DNA from: Takakia lepidozioides
Lineage: Eukaryota; Streptophyta; Takakiopsida; Takakiales; Takakiaceae
Length of the DNA stretch: 60,000 nucleotides
Assembly (NCBI GenBank): GCA_030704615.1
Contig: CM060733.1
Location: 12,402,001-12,462,000 of the forward strand
Reading direction: 5' to 3'
The notes beneath the pieces are model-generated. The model did not search any database. It had not been told where the DNA came from and saw nothing but the letters and a program-made list of their open reading frames with translations. The position numbers and the translations under genes are program-made. This document shows, in pieces, positions 35,518 through 47,846 of this stretch. Positions within the stretch are counted from its first letter, which is position 1, and every line of letters begins with the position of its first letter.

Positions 35518-37233
35518 CTTGGTGAAGCCAGTTTGGCAATTCGCAGAGAGAACACATATACTGGCGGCCAGCTTCAACCTTTTCTTTGTAATATCTTCCA
35601 TTATTTGACCGGCCAACCTGTGATGACGACAATGCTACCCATATCCTAACAGCATTGCATTCGAAAAGAATTCCCAAAATCAAGATCATGAGGGGAAATG
35701 TGAAGTTCCCTTTGGAACCTTCCACATGGAATGAAGGGTTTGACAGCGAAATAAGGACAAAAAGGGGGAGGAAGATGCAGGTTCCGATTGGGATTTCACA
35801 TCGGGCCTGTAGCTTCATGATGGTGATTGGTTATAACTGCTAATGGAAGAGATGTAGACTTGGCAGTAGATATTTAAACGTTTCGATTATAACTTACCAA
35901 TCTGACACCAGATAACCTTTGTAAATCCTATCAAACTCTCCCTTCATATTCGCATCGTCGATGCTTCCATACATGTCCATGAAGGTAACGTTCCAAATTT
36001 CTTCAAGTAGATGCAGTTCTCGCCTATGATATGATCACCATGCTATCCTGCAATCATCGCATTTGAAGACACGACCCGTCGTTCAGCCATACTGTCGCAC
36101 ATTCCCTCTCTGCAAACTCTACATTCCAAATGACATCCTCTACAGACTCTCACTTTACAGACTCAATGAAGAATGCGACTTAGTGCTCTACGGTAACTAC
36201 AAAATGCTTGAGCTATATCAAACCAATAGGAAACTAACACATGTACTAAGCTGAGAGGATTTCGGCAAACATGGATAGATGAGCTCATCCAATGGATGGA
36301 TCCATTCATGTATATGTCTTCAAAATGACACGTGTACTAATAAAGTCATATAAATGCCTTTAAAATGCCATGTGTAGTGGTGTAGTCATATATATAGAGT
36401 CATGAATCAATCTGCAGTCAAACAGTCATAAGTTTACAAGCCATGTCATGTTGTGGATGAACTCGTCCAATGGATGAATACATTCGTGTATTTGCCTTCG
36501 AAATGACACGTGTAGCGATGTAGTCGTATAATTAGAGCTGTGAAACCATCTCCAGTCATGGAGTCATAACATTCCATGAAACGTCGCCCACGTGTAGTCA
36601 AACATATCACACTAGTCATATAAACCATCCCTGACATTGTGGTCAACAATGTTTGACCAAAGCTTCCTAACTTTCCGGAGTCATGTAGTGATATCCGGCG
36701 TCATGTAGTGATAAAACTATGACTGCAACGCATTTCAGCGCTCTGTAGTCATCTACGAATACTAGGTCTGCTCGGCCGTCTTTGTCATCAGGAGTAAGTC
36801 TGCTGGACTTGATGAATGCGACGACGGCAAACTGACGATAGTCCCACTCATCCCGTCTGCTGGACTGTCCGTGCAGTGGCATACCGCCAGCACGTGTGAG
36901 GGGTCTGCAACTATTTAATGCGATGGCGGCCAAAAATGGGCGCCAGTGAAATCTCGCCACGTCACTCCGCACATACAGGGTCCACTTCCCGCTGGACTTC
37001 TTTCGCACTGTCCACCTCCCATTGGTCCTTTGTGCGTGTTAGGTTTTCGAGGCGCGGACAGTCGCGTGAGCACCGAATCGTCGCAACAACCGTCGTCTGT
37101 TGCCCGGTGAGCTTTCCTCTTTGTGCTTTGTGCTTTGGTTTCTTTCCATTCTCTTTTTCGCTCTTCTCTGCTTTCTTATTCTTAGTCTGTCTGTCGCTCA
37201 TTGCCGCTGCAGCTCTTGTCTGATTCTGCAGCC
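35518..37233. other. MULE interior without recognised gene
   Basis: Further open pieces occur, e.g. a minus-strand stretch near 35885-36000 reading MDMYGSIDDANMKGEF, possibly other captured exons, but no family is recognised. At 36275-36630 a block of about 180 bp is tandemly duplicated (CATCCAATGGATG near 36287, CGTCCAATGGATG near 36466). The right end is the presumed promoter of the protease gene. Confidence 0.5.
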
Positions 37234-40200
37234 ATGGAGGATGCTTGTGCAAAGGGTGGAGCAGACTGGTTGCATTTCATGCACAAGTCCAGGCTAAAGG
37301 AGCGAAGGTACTGGTACTCACCTGAGGAGTATGATGCGAAAATAGTCGAAGCATTCTTAGACCTCCGCGCAATCAAGCCTGCAGACTCCAACTGGCAGAA
37401 TGATAAGCTCCACTGTCCATTCTGTAGTGAAATTATCAAGGACAAAGTGCAACTAAACCGCCATTGTGTTGACACGGGTTGCAAAAACAAGTGTTATATC
37501 CCACCTGGCTTCAAGCCGTGGCCAGTTCAAATATCAATGAGGGTGGTGAATGCGGCCACCGCTAGACTCTGTGGTGCAAACCCAAAGGCCCCCACTTTGG
37601 CGGAGGTGCGCGCACGGTATGGGGTGGGTTCAAATGTTTCAATGCAAGATGTGCATGACCTGACATCGCCATCGCTTGTGGCTCCCAGAAAAAGGAAACT
37701 TAGTTATGGGGCCCAAAAGAAGGAAAAAGAAAAGGCTGCAAGGTCTGCTCGGTATGTCGGGAGGCAGAGGGCGAAATCTCAACAGACAGACTCGTCTGCA
37801 GACATCAAGAATTCGCAGTCTGGGAAGTTTCATGGACTGTGCCAGGGAGACGGTCTACGCAGCAGACGTAGACCATCAGTACTTCGAGTGAGAGCCAGTC
37901 TGCTGAGCCGTCTGCAGACATCATTGGGAATGATGAATTCGCAGGTCTGGGAGGTGTCTCATCTCCCGTCGACATTGTCTTGCCTGACCAGTCGAGGGTT
38001 CACGTGGACGAAGTCCAGTCAAAATAGACTACCAGTGGAGTCTATCCTGGCACATTGCGCCTCATACCATTTGGGTTTCTCCCATCGGTGTGCCCACCAG
38101 TGGACGATCCAGACTTCTTCCGTTTTTTCTACAGTTTCGCCCAGTCCGGACAGCTCAGCAGAACCATCCAAGTAGCGGAGGAAAATTGGTTGAGCTCCCT
38201 TGAAGATGAGGAGGACGTCTGTGTCGACGACGACGACGACGAGGTGATGCCCAGTCTGTTTCCACAGTTGGTGTCTGTTTCATAGAGTCTGCTGGTTCAG
38301 TCTACCTGCTCGGTCTGTTGCATCAATCTGCTTGTGGACTTGCTGGTCAGTCCCATGCTTGTGGACTTGCTGGTCAGTCCCCTGCTTGTGGACTTGCTCG
38401 TAAGTCCCTGGAGTCCGCTGGTTCCATTGTTCTGTGCCACGATGCTGGTGAGTCTGCTCATGAGTCTGCTCGTGAGTCTGCTACTAGTGAGTCCGATGCT
38501 GAGTTTTTGGGTTTTCTGTCATATACGAGGATGAACGAGCCAGTATTCGGGAGGCCTTGTGTGCTTGGCGGACGGTGAGCTCCGACCCTCCTTTAGCAGT
38601 GAATGCGATGCGCCGGGAATTGGAGCGGGTGCGGGAGTACATCTTGTTTAAGTACCCTGGTTCAGCAGACGCTATAGCAGCACTGGATTCTACAGACAAA
38701 ACACTCGCCAACTCCCCGGTCAACACCATACTCACTGTAGACTCGGTGGACACAGACCTCACCCAATCTCGCATCCAGCAGACTCTTGCCCAACAGACTC
38801 TTTCCCACCAGACTCACAGTCAGTGCAGTCTTGTCCAGCACACTCCCATGTACCAGACTCTCGTCCAGCATACTCCCATCCAGCAGACTGTTTTGCAGAC
38901 TCCCAGCCCGCAGACTGCTATTCAGGAGACTCCCAACCAGCAGACTGCCACCCAGAAGACGCCCATCCACCACACTCCCATTGAGCGGACTCCCAGCCAG
39001 CAGACTCTCATTGTCACGACCACCACGGGACTTTTTGGAGTTTGGCGCTCGCCATTGCCGCTCATTGATCCCGAAACTGTGGACCTGACACTTGCCCGTC
39101 TGAGGGTGGGGGAAGTCAATGCCAATGTGGATTGGTATAATGAGCTCCATCACATTGTCACGGACGGCCGGTGGCCTTTTGTTCCCTTTCATTATTCCAT
39201 GGAATTTACTATGGCAGAAGCGAATGAAGTCCTCGAAAGCACACATTCTGTGGCCCTGGCAGCCACGAAGGTCCAAAATGCCCCGCCACTGCTTGTCCAA
39301 TTAATCCTCATGGATGACCCACGGCCTCAGGAACTCAGACATATGCCCATGGCACATCCCACCTTTGGGGTGCGGGGAAAGCACTTGCTTGGAATTACTG
39401 AAGAGTACTTTGATCGCATTGCTAATTCTTTCCTTCACCATCGATGGATGCAGTTCGGCAATTTCCGTTCATACAGTAATTGGTAAAGGACCTGCAAAGT
39501 TTGAGGAGTATTTGTTTCATTCAGATTCGGATGCGGGTAAGAAGAGTGTTGTGTGAGGCGTTGCAATGGTTTGCTGCGGTAATGGAGCGAGCAGTGTTCG
39601 ATATTGTGTTGAACACCGGATGTGTTCAAAGTCCTATGGTGCGGCTCCCCATTTGAAAACCGCATGCCAGCGATTCGCCATCTCGATGGAGCATGCTTGG
39701 ACGCCAAATCCAAGATATTGGTCTCATTGGCAACCTCCTAGAAGGTAATGCCGACTTCTTCTGGACCGTTGTGAAGTTCATGGTCTTTTCTTCCACCATC
39801 CTGTCAGACTCACTTTGTCCAACTCATCTGTTTCAGGAATGTCCAATTTAGACGAGCACGTGCAGTGTGCTTTCGATTCCCTTGCCAGAGGTGCACGAGA
39901 TGTTGTGCTGGCGTTACAAGGGACTCCATGACACCGTTCAGCAGACTGTGACGACGCCATTGCGCTCAGCAGACTGACCCACTGCAACAAAAGAGCATGG
40001 ACAGACTGTCAACACTATCCCAAGCCACTGTTCAGGAGAGTGGGCGCACTACAGGCCACACCGAGGACGAGGAGACTCATGAGCAGACCGGCGAGCAGAC
40101 TGAAGGACTGCCTCTGCACCAGACCGTGCAGCATACCGATGACGTCGCTGTCAAGCAGACCGTCCACCATACCAATGAGCAGACCGGGCTGCAGACGATG

Positions 40201-42992
40201 ACCTGGCTGTGCACCAGCAGACTGTGCAGCATACCATTGAGTCGAACGTCCAGCAGACTGAAAGCAGTCACCACAATGACAGTGCCCTGCAGACTGTCCA
40301 GCAGATTCACGACCACACTGACTCGGAGGACCCAACTACACTTCCTGTCCACCAGTCTGGATCCTGGCTCGTTGAACAGAGTCGGCTGCACTGGCCTCAA
40401 CGGGACCCTGTCTCTGAATTTGTGGGAGTTTCTATCAGTGCATTGACGGAGTCTTCTTTTCCCGCCGGGCCATCTTCACATATTGGCGCATCGTTTGAGG
40501 ATATAAGCCGGGCACCGGTAAACCATTCTTCTCCAGTGACCCATGGCCTGCCAACTATTTCCATTCAGCTCAGCCCGGTTTTGGTTCGTTCGCTTGCGAA
40601 AGCTATAGATGATGTTACGTGATTGATCGCAATATGGGAACTCAACCCCGTATCATTGACCTTACTGAAGAACTAGACGATGTAGTTGCCGCGGATAATT
40701 TAGATGTCGGCGGTAGTCAAGCTTTTTCTGCATCAGACCCTGAAGACACAGTTGACTTGCAAGTTGATAGATTGATCCCCCTCCCTGCAAGAGCAGACCG
40801 ACCACGAGAGTGACCACCAGGCTGAACAACAGACTGACCAGAGCAAAAAGCAGACTGAGCACCAGACTGACCAGACTGAGGACAGTGAGCAGCAGACTGA
40901 CGCTGAACATGGTCCTTTGAAGGAGGGCCAACATGCCGTTCGCCCCGCCCACGAGAGTGTCCACCAGACTCGACAGCAGACTGACCAGAACGGCGAGCAG
41001 ACTGAGCACCAGACTGGCCAGACTGAGGACACTGAGCAGCAGACCGATGCCGAACATGGACAGACTAAGCAGCGAGCAGACCATAGCGGCAAGCAGACTG
41101 AGCACCAGGCTAACCGCTCTGAGCAGCACAGACAGATTGACGTTCAAGCAGGGGAGCAGTCTGCCCAGTCGCTTCCTTCCAATGACGCCGTACAGGTTGT
41201 GCCCTGCCGTCTTCCACCTCTGTGATTTCAGATTTATGTTCAATTTCTGTGTATTGACAGGATCTATTGTACCTACAGGACTTGAGGACACCGTTTCCCT
41301 CCCAGGCAATTCCACAACCCGCCAATGTTGCTCACGTTGGCTCCACAACCAGAAAATGTGGCTTACTTACAACGCCAACAGATGCACGGATTAGTTCAAC
41401 GCATGCAACCCGTGAGGCTGCCAATACAGGTCCTGCAAGTGTGAACAAGCCTGCAGACACAGTCGTCTTGCGAAGCAGGACCGCATCACTTCGTCAGTCT
41501 GCTGAATCGAACCCGGCCACAGTAGTCGCCGAATCCCTGGGCACAAGTAGAGCAAAGAAGCGGACTGTCGTGGAGCAGACTCAGGAAATTCGGGAGGTTC
41601 CTGTTGCCAAGAAACCTGCGAAGAAAGGCAAGTCCGCTGTCTTCATGAACAAGGATCGCAAAATGGCATTGGATATGGACAAGGAAGTGGTTCTTCAGCG
41701 AGAAATGCACCAGTGAGTAGTTCTCCCAGTCTGCTGAGTCTGGTCACTCCAGTCTGCTTAGAAGTGTGAGTCTGCTCAATCCGCTCGATCTGGTGAGTCT
41801 GGCGAGTCCGCTCAGTCCGCTCGGTATGGGCAGTCTGTTGAATGGAGTCAGTCCGCTCAGACCGTTGCGTACATGGGTTTTCACTCAAGGCCGTGGTCTG
41901 TGTGCAGGTTGGGTTCTCGTTTTGCCGCGGCCCTGCGACGGAATGTCGCGGCCGGCAATTGCATGGTTCACTTTTATGAAGGCGACCCCCGGTATGAGTG
42001 CTCCATCGGGCCTCCGGACTTGAAGCCACTTGAGACGGTGGAGTCGGAGTGCACAGATAGAATGCTGGAGCTGTGGTGTCGTTTCTATGAGAAGACGGTT
42101 GAAGACAAGTACTCAAGTATTGTTGCTTTTCTGCCAGCCTCAACGTGGTCTCGTATGATGACACATTGGGACGGGCCACGGGAAAAACTAGTGGAGTATT
42201 TGCATTCTTGCTGGAGCGTCCCTCGGCTCGGCAAAGACATAAAATACTGCCATCATATAATCGTTCCGATTGTGGAGGAATAAGATCTCGCATACCCAGT
42301 CTGTTCTGTCTTTTGAATGAGGACAGTCTGCTCGGTCTGCCCACTCAGCCCTGAGTCTGCTCAATCTGCCGAGTCTGCTGAGTCTACTCATTATGCCGAG
42401 TCTGCTGGGTGATGAGTCTTCTGAGTCTGTTGAGTCGTGACTCTACCGAGTCGGCTGAGTATAGTGGAACCTGTGCAGTGTGGGAGTATGTAGAGTCTGC
42501 TGGAGAGGCAATTGGAGTGGTCTGCTGAGTGGACTGATGCCGTGAGACTCATGAGATTCGTCTTGCAGGGCGCACTGGAGTGTTGTTGTCATCAACGTGC
42601 GGAAAGGCTGCTACACTCACATGAACTCCATCGAGTCTTTGCATGGTTGCCCATATGTTTTGTCATGGATACGGAAGCTGCATGCGGAGTGTTTAGGCTA
42701 CAGTGTTGATTCACCGGGTTGGGAAGAGGTTAGGGCATTTCAGTTCAACCAGCCTGAAGTGCCCCAACAGCCATTCAGCTGGGAATGCGGGTTTTACGTC
42801 ATGTCCTTCATCCAAGGAAATTATGAATGGCTACAAACTGGGCATACTCGAACCTCTTCTAAAAGGGCAGAGAGAGGAGTACCTTTCACGAAACACTGGT
42901 TTACGTTCAAGTTTGCACTTGGCCAATGGATGCAGTGTCTTAAGTACATCTTGACTGGTTTGAGTGCTGCCGAGAAAGCAGTATCCTCATAG
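37234..42992 (+). CDS. MULE-encoded Ulp1-type cysteine protease, multi-exon
   Basis: The first exon starts at 37234 (ATGGAGGATGC) with a Cys/His cluster CPFCSEIIKDKVQLNRHC (zinc-finger-like) and a basic region RKRKL with KKEKEKAARSARY. Later open segments (38557-39486, 40000-40620, 40790-41720) are acidic or Gln/Thr-repeat rich and include a globular block at 39016-39486. The catalytic part is at about 41900-42280 (FAFLPAST-like VAFLPASTWSRM, YCHHIIVPI) and the last exon 42569-42992. The latter has HWSVVVINV (catalytic His, codon 42573), MNSIES (Asn at the usual Asp position) and FSWECGFYVMSFI (catalytic Cys, codon 42786). This is the C48/Ulp1 deSUMOylase fold found in Kaonashi-type MULEs. 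Exon joins could not all be resolved and some frames change, so the copy may be decayed. Confidence 0.7.
38776..39018 (+). repeat. 15-bp minisatellite coding QQTLx pentapeptides
   Basis: About 16 degenerate units of CAGCAGACTCYYNNC. Read in the protease frame they give pentapeptides such as QQTLA, QQTLS, QHTPI, QTPSP, QTATQ. Each unit contains the element-wide CAGACT core. Confidence 0.85.
40796..41130 (+). repeat. CAGACTGA repeat array coding QTD/QTE-rich sequence
   Basis: Dense CAGACTGACCAG / CAGACTGAGCAC units. One ~115-bp segment ending in GACGCTGAACATGG recurs at 40890-40913 and about 41030-41060. Reads as QTDQ, QTEH and EQQTDAEHG repeats in the plus frame. Confidence 0.8.
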
Positions 42993-43639
42993 ATATCCAT
43001 CTGGGTCCGAGATTAGAGGTGCACCATAGGACGCATTTGTCATGTAAGCATGCTTTTGAGCATTTGCAACGAAATAAAATATGACTTTGTATACATATCA
43101 TATTGGTTGCATATGAGTGCAGTGTGGAGTAGTCGCTGTAGATTTGTGACCAATTCACTACATGCTGTTAAGCGGACTTACCTCTGCACACACAATCATT
43201 TTGTTTAACATACCAAGGGAGTCCACGGGTCAGCAAACAGTCGAGAGTCAGTAGACTGCCAGAGTACAGGAAGAGGGTATGCCTAGGCTTGTGAGCAAAC
43301 AGATGGCAATGTCGCCAGACTGACGAGAGTCCGACAGACTGAGGAGTTGGGACCAGTCTGGCAGACTGGCAGATGCGATTGGGAACCATGAGTCTGCATT
43401 GGTGAGCAGACTGTCGAGAGTCACCGGAGTGGTATAGTACAGGCGGATGACATTGGCCAGTAAACTGCCAAGTCTGGTCAGCAGAGTAAGGAGAGTCCAC
43501 CGTGCTGAGAATGGCCAGTCTAATGGGTAGACCGCATGAGGCTCACTGGTCAGCCAGGTGTAGGCACGTTCAGAACCGGGAGACTGGTCTGCTCAGGAGA
43601 AGGCTGGCACAGCAGACTGTTTGAAGACTGAGTCCCAGC

Positions 43640-43800
43640 CTGGTACAACAGACTGATTCAAATACCAGAAGAGTGGTTGAGCAGACTGGTTCAGACACCA
43701 GAAGACTGGTTGAGCAAACTGGATCAGACGGTAGAAGACTGATTGAGCAGACTGGTTCAGACGCCAGAAGACTGGTTTACCAGGCTGGTTGGCAAGCAGG
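43640..43800 (+). repeat. 33-bp tandem repeat in the MULE
   Basis: About five units of GAGCAGACTGGTTCAGACGC plus a following AGAAGACTGGTT, each carrying two AGACTG cores. It lies between the convergent protease and transposase genes. Confidence 0.85.
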
Positions 43801-43892
43801 TTGGACGTCTGGTGCACATGCAATCGTACCGCCGAAATTTTATTTCATGGGGAGAATGATACTGTACCATTTCTTACATTTCCTACTCTACT

Positions 43893-46800
43893 TTAAAACT
43901 GGTATACGGTCTGCGACTCTCCGGATTGTGGAGTATATGTGTGCTGCAGGTGTTGGGGCACCAACCCTCTTCCCTGTCTTGCGTAAGACCCTGGGTCGCG
44001 TTTTCCATGCCTCAACGAATCCCGTTTCCTTTTCAGCGACATATTGTTGTTGTCATTTACAGGACGGAAGCTCTTTGTTGCCGCAGGGTGCAGCATTCCT
44101 GCAACACTCTTGGCAAGAATATCAACAAGCTGCCCCCTACAGATACGAAGAGAAGACAACACATGTTTCTGCAGGTATTTGTCGTCCCCAACAATGCGAA
44201 GTATGTCTGCAAATTCTTCATCCATGGAGGATCGTACAAGGACAGGCTCCGTATCATAGGGGAAATCATTTGTGGAAGGGCCCTTTGTTGCATTTCCCAA
44301 ACCCTCTTCGTCGCCGACACTTGCATGAACCCTAAACACATTATGCAATCCTCCATGAATGGTTCCCAGCGTCGTGCCACAAGCGCGCACTATGAGTCCA
44401 TCCTGCACGTGTGGATGAAGCAACTTCAGGACTCGGACTTGATGATTACACAAATTGCCTTTCATTGCCCATGGGCAAGTGCAAGAAGCCCATTTGCATC
44501 CGGGGTTGTAAACAATGTAAATTGTGTTTGGGTGATTGGTGCTTAGAACATAGGCTGGTTGCCCAGGATGGAACGGAAGAGTGACATTGCAAGCTAAGAT
44601 ATCGCGTGCCGCAAGCACAGAACTAGACATGTACTTCTCCTGTTTGTCATTCCTTTTGAATCCGTGCGTCTTCAGGTGAATTGCATACCAGTAGTGTGTT
44701 AGCACACGGCCTGTGAGTTCCCATATCAATCCACTCTACGCCTAGTCATTTTGCCTTTCCTCATCCTCAGTCTTGCCTTCAAGTTTCCATGGTATGCCTC
44801 AATGCTAGCATTGGTGTCTTGACTGGCATGCGGAACATGGCGAGCTGTTGTACACCACATTGCTATTTTAGGACGCCATTCCTTATCGACGTAGTCCAGA
44901 AATTAATGTCCATTCAGATATTTCTTTCTCATGCGTCGGAGCGTTGTTGCTACCCATGCAAGACCTTCTTTGGGATTGATTGGTCCACCTCTACAGTACA
45001 TGAGGTATCCCATATCTTTTAGCAAGTTTGCGGCAGTGATAGGATCTTTGGTTTTCGCACATAATTGCTTCACCCAACCCCGCCAGACATGCCAAAGACA
45101 CAGGAAAATTAGCACTCCTCGAAAAACAGCCCTGCAAAGTACACATGCCCACATGAGAGACTTCAAAGAGGACTTGGCCGGTGGATTTGGGCACTAACCC
45201 AGTAGACTGTCTAGTTGACTGGTCTGCCCGTCTGTTCCAAACGGATTCAGGCAGCAGACTCGCCCACTCTGACCTGCCATGAGTGTTGCCCTCACGACAC
45301 CGCCAGCAGACCTGACCACGCTGACCTCGCAGTGGACTTACGTAAGTGAGTCTTGCAACGGACTTGGCCAGACCGGACTAGGTTGCCAGCAAACTTCCGA
45401 ACAGTCCCCTCCGGCGGACTCGCCTGCCAGCGGACCAGAGTAAGGTCGCAACAGACTGGCGCACGTGAGTCTTGTAGCGGACTGCTGGCGAACAGTCCCC
45501 TCCGGCGGACCTGCCTGCCAGCGGACTTGCTGGACCAGACTGAGGTCGCAGCAGACTAGCGCACGTTAGTCTTGCAGCGGACTACTTGCGAACAGTCCCA
45601 TCCGGTGGACTCGTCTGCGAGCGGACTTGCTCGACTAGAGTGAGGTCGCAGCAGACTGGCGCACGTGAGTCTTGCAGCGGACTGCTTGCGAACAGTCCCT
45701 CCGGCGGACCTGCCTGCCAGCGGACTTGTTGGACCAGACTGAGGTCGCAGCAGACTAACGCACGTGAGTCTTGCAGTGGACTGCTTGCAAACAGTCCCCT
45801 CCGGTGGACTGGCTTGCCAGTGGACTTGCCCTTAGGAGACCAACAGCAGACTTACCCAGACGTTGCTGGCAGCACACCCGAGTAGACTGACCTTGCAGCG
45901 TACTTGCGCAAGTGAGTCGTCCAGCGGACTTCGCTAGAGGACATTACCAGCGGACTGGTTTGCCAGCAAACTTGCAGAAATGAATGGGCCAGACTTGCAG
46001 CCAAGACTGCGTTGTATGGCAGGGGACTTGCCGAAGAGACAGACAATGGACGCAGACGACGGACTTGCACGCGAGTGTACATGAGGGTACGTGAAACTTA
46101 CGTAATGGCGTTTATTTCGGCGTCGGCATCGTCCACAATGAAGGCATTGGGTGGCCAGTCCGACATTTCTGCGAGGAGAGAGTCCCGCAAGGCTGCCATC
46201 CACGGCACCAGGTCTGTTGTCCGCTCACGCGCGCATATGATGTATGCAACTGGTATACCGTTAAGCCACTCGTCGAAGATCATCAACGTGTACAATGGGA
46301 ACTGTTCAAATGCAGAATGTCAGATGCTGCCAGTGTGCGTACATCCACTACTTCTACAAGTGGATAAATTGTGAAAGGGATGAAGAGTACCTTGTGGTGA
46401 TTTATCCCGAAGGTTGCATCACATGCAACGATACGGGCATGGCCTAATTGAAGCATTCGCTTCTTCTGCCACTCAGTTTGTATGCCGATTGTGAATGTTA
46501 AGCCGCCATTGTAGTGCTTTCCTCTCGATAGAAGAAGACCGATTTTGGGTTCTGGTCTTTCCACATGCGGACACTTTCCGCATCGTTGGCATGTTTTTTG
46601 AACGTTTGCCACGCCCGTTTCTCGGCCAGGTTGCGCACATCCTGCTCTAGCAAAAAATCGTCTCGTGTCCATGCATCCCCCAACCCGGTGTTGTTCATGA
46701 CGTGCTCTTTATGTTCCATCATGATTTGGGCGACTGACAGGCCTCGGCACAGACACTCCATGACCCATGCTTCCTCGCTACTGTGTGGTGCGTAGGCGTG

Positions 46801-47630
46801 GCGAGTGTTCCTGAACTCAACGGACTTCCCATGACAGGGGTTCCCTTTCGCGTCTGTATGCTCCATATTGTTGTAGTACGTGAGGACACAAATGTCGGGG
46901 GTGAAATAACATTGCTGGACCTTGAAACAGCACTGGCAACCACGCTTGTAAGACTCTCCATATTTCGACTTCTTTCTCTTTGGGCCTTTATGAGGGTGAG
47001 ATGTTCCAGCACCCAGAAGCGGTCCTCCACGTTTCAGTTTCGGATCCTCCACTATCGCATTGTTGGTGCGCTTGTCATCAGGACCATAGCAGCATTGATA
47101 CCTGGACATAAAAATCACAATGGATATCCATCGACTTCTGGAAGCATGAAATCACAGAACGTGGGTACGAAAAATGGCATTAGGCATGCAATCAGATTAC
47201 AAAAGGACGATGAGGATGGAGCACACATGATACTGTTCAGAGAACTGTTGGCTCTCGGCTCTTTTAGCATGCCGGGTTGCACTTTAATATGGACATTCAC
47301 CCAAAATTGAGTGGAGTAGTCCACCAAACTCTCCTCTCCAAGGAGAAAGTCATCAACTCTATCCCACGGTATGCAGGCCTTCAGAACATTCTGTCTAGCA
47401 CCCATATAACCATATTGCGTGTCTCTCTTCCATTGGAGAACCTTCCTGTTGAAGGGTCCTGGTTTGGGTGTTTGCAAACTTTGTCGAAGAGGCCGTATAA
47501 TCCAACATCCCGTTTTTAGTATATCATCACCTTCTGCTTCCACGTCCATGCCCTGTACAGTACAGAGGACACGCTTCAGAACCTGCAAGAAACGCGCCGC
47601 GGTACACTGGACACGATGGACAACGTGCAA
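43893..47630 (-). pseudogene. MULE transposase (mudrA-like), frameshifted
   Basis: Minus strand, several exons. 47115-47630 is the N-terminal segment (possible start at 47549, MDVEAEGDD). 46498-47090 follows with a Cys-rich CQCCFKVQQC-type DNA-binding part. 46384-46500 has TIGIQTEWQ and ACDATFG (first catalytic Asp). 46110-46312 has IFDEWLNG and FIVDDADAE (second Asp). A repeat-filled intron follows, then 44990-45150 (CLWHVWRGW). 43893-44850 has NASIEAYHGNLK (catalytic Glu) and a SWIM zinc finger CTCPWAMKGNLCNH. Two breaks are visible: a change of frame near 46500-46530 between VFFYRE and the YNGG block, and near 44728 an apparent 4-base deletion giving a TGA where the family has a WLIWEL-type run. 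The protein would bind the TIRs and cut DNA, but this copy is unlikely to be functional. Confidence 0.87.
45402..45850 (+). repeat. ~100-bp tandem repeat (about 4.5 copies)
   Basis: Unit starts (TCCGGYGGAC) at 45410, 45501, 45601, 45700 and 45800, period 91-100 bp. Each unit contains GCAGACT, GGACTTGC and CGCACGT(G/T)AGTCTTGCAG. It lies in the transposase gene intron. Looser relatives extend from 45230 to 46080. Confidence 0.93.
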
Positions 47631-47846
47631 GGAGCATCAGTGCACACGTTCGCGGCTGCTGGCAAGTGGCAAGCGGCAGGGATAAGGTTTCAATTCATGC
47701 CCTAAAAATGGAGGGCTCAGATGACATTTGCGAACGGACGGTCCAGATGCGGCATCATCAGTGGACTGGAGGAAAGCGGATACATGGGCGGCGGACTGGC
47801 GGGCACACTGTTGGGTGGACTGGCCGGGACTGGCACAACGGACTGA

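Noticed and set aside
38557-41400. Minus-strand ORFs rich in Ser-Leu-Leu (e.g. 38662-39300, 40662-41348) as genes
   Set aside because: Antisense readings of the CAGACTG coding repeats; no domain, and the plus frame continues into the protease gene.
40796-45850. CRISPR array
   Set aside because: The repeats are degenerate, lack uniform spacers, and lie in a eukaryotic transposon.
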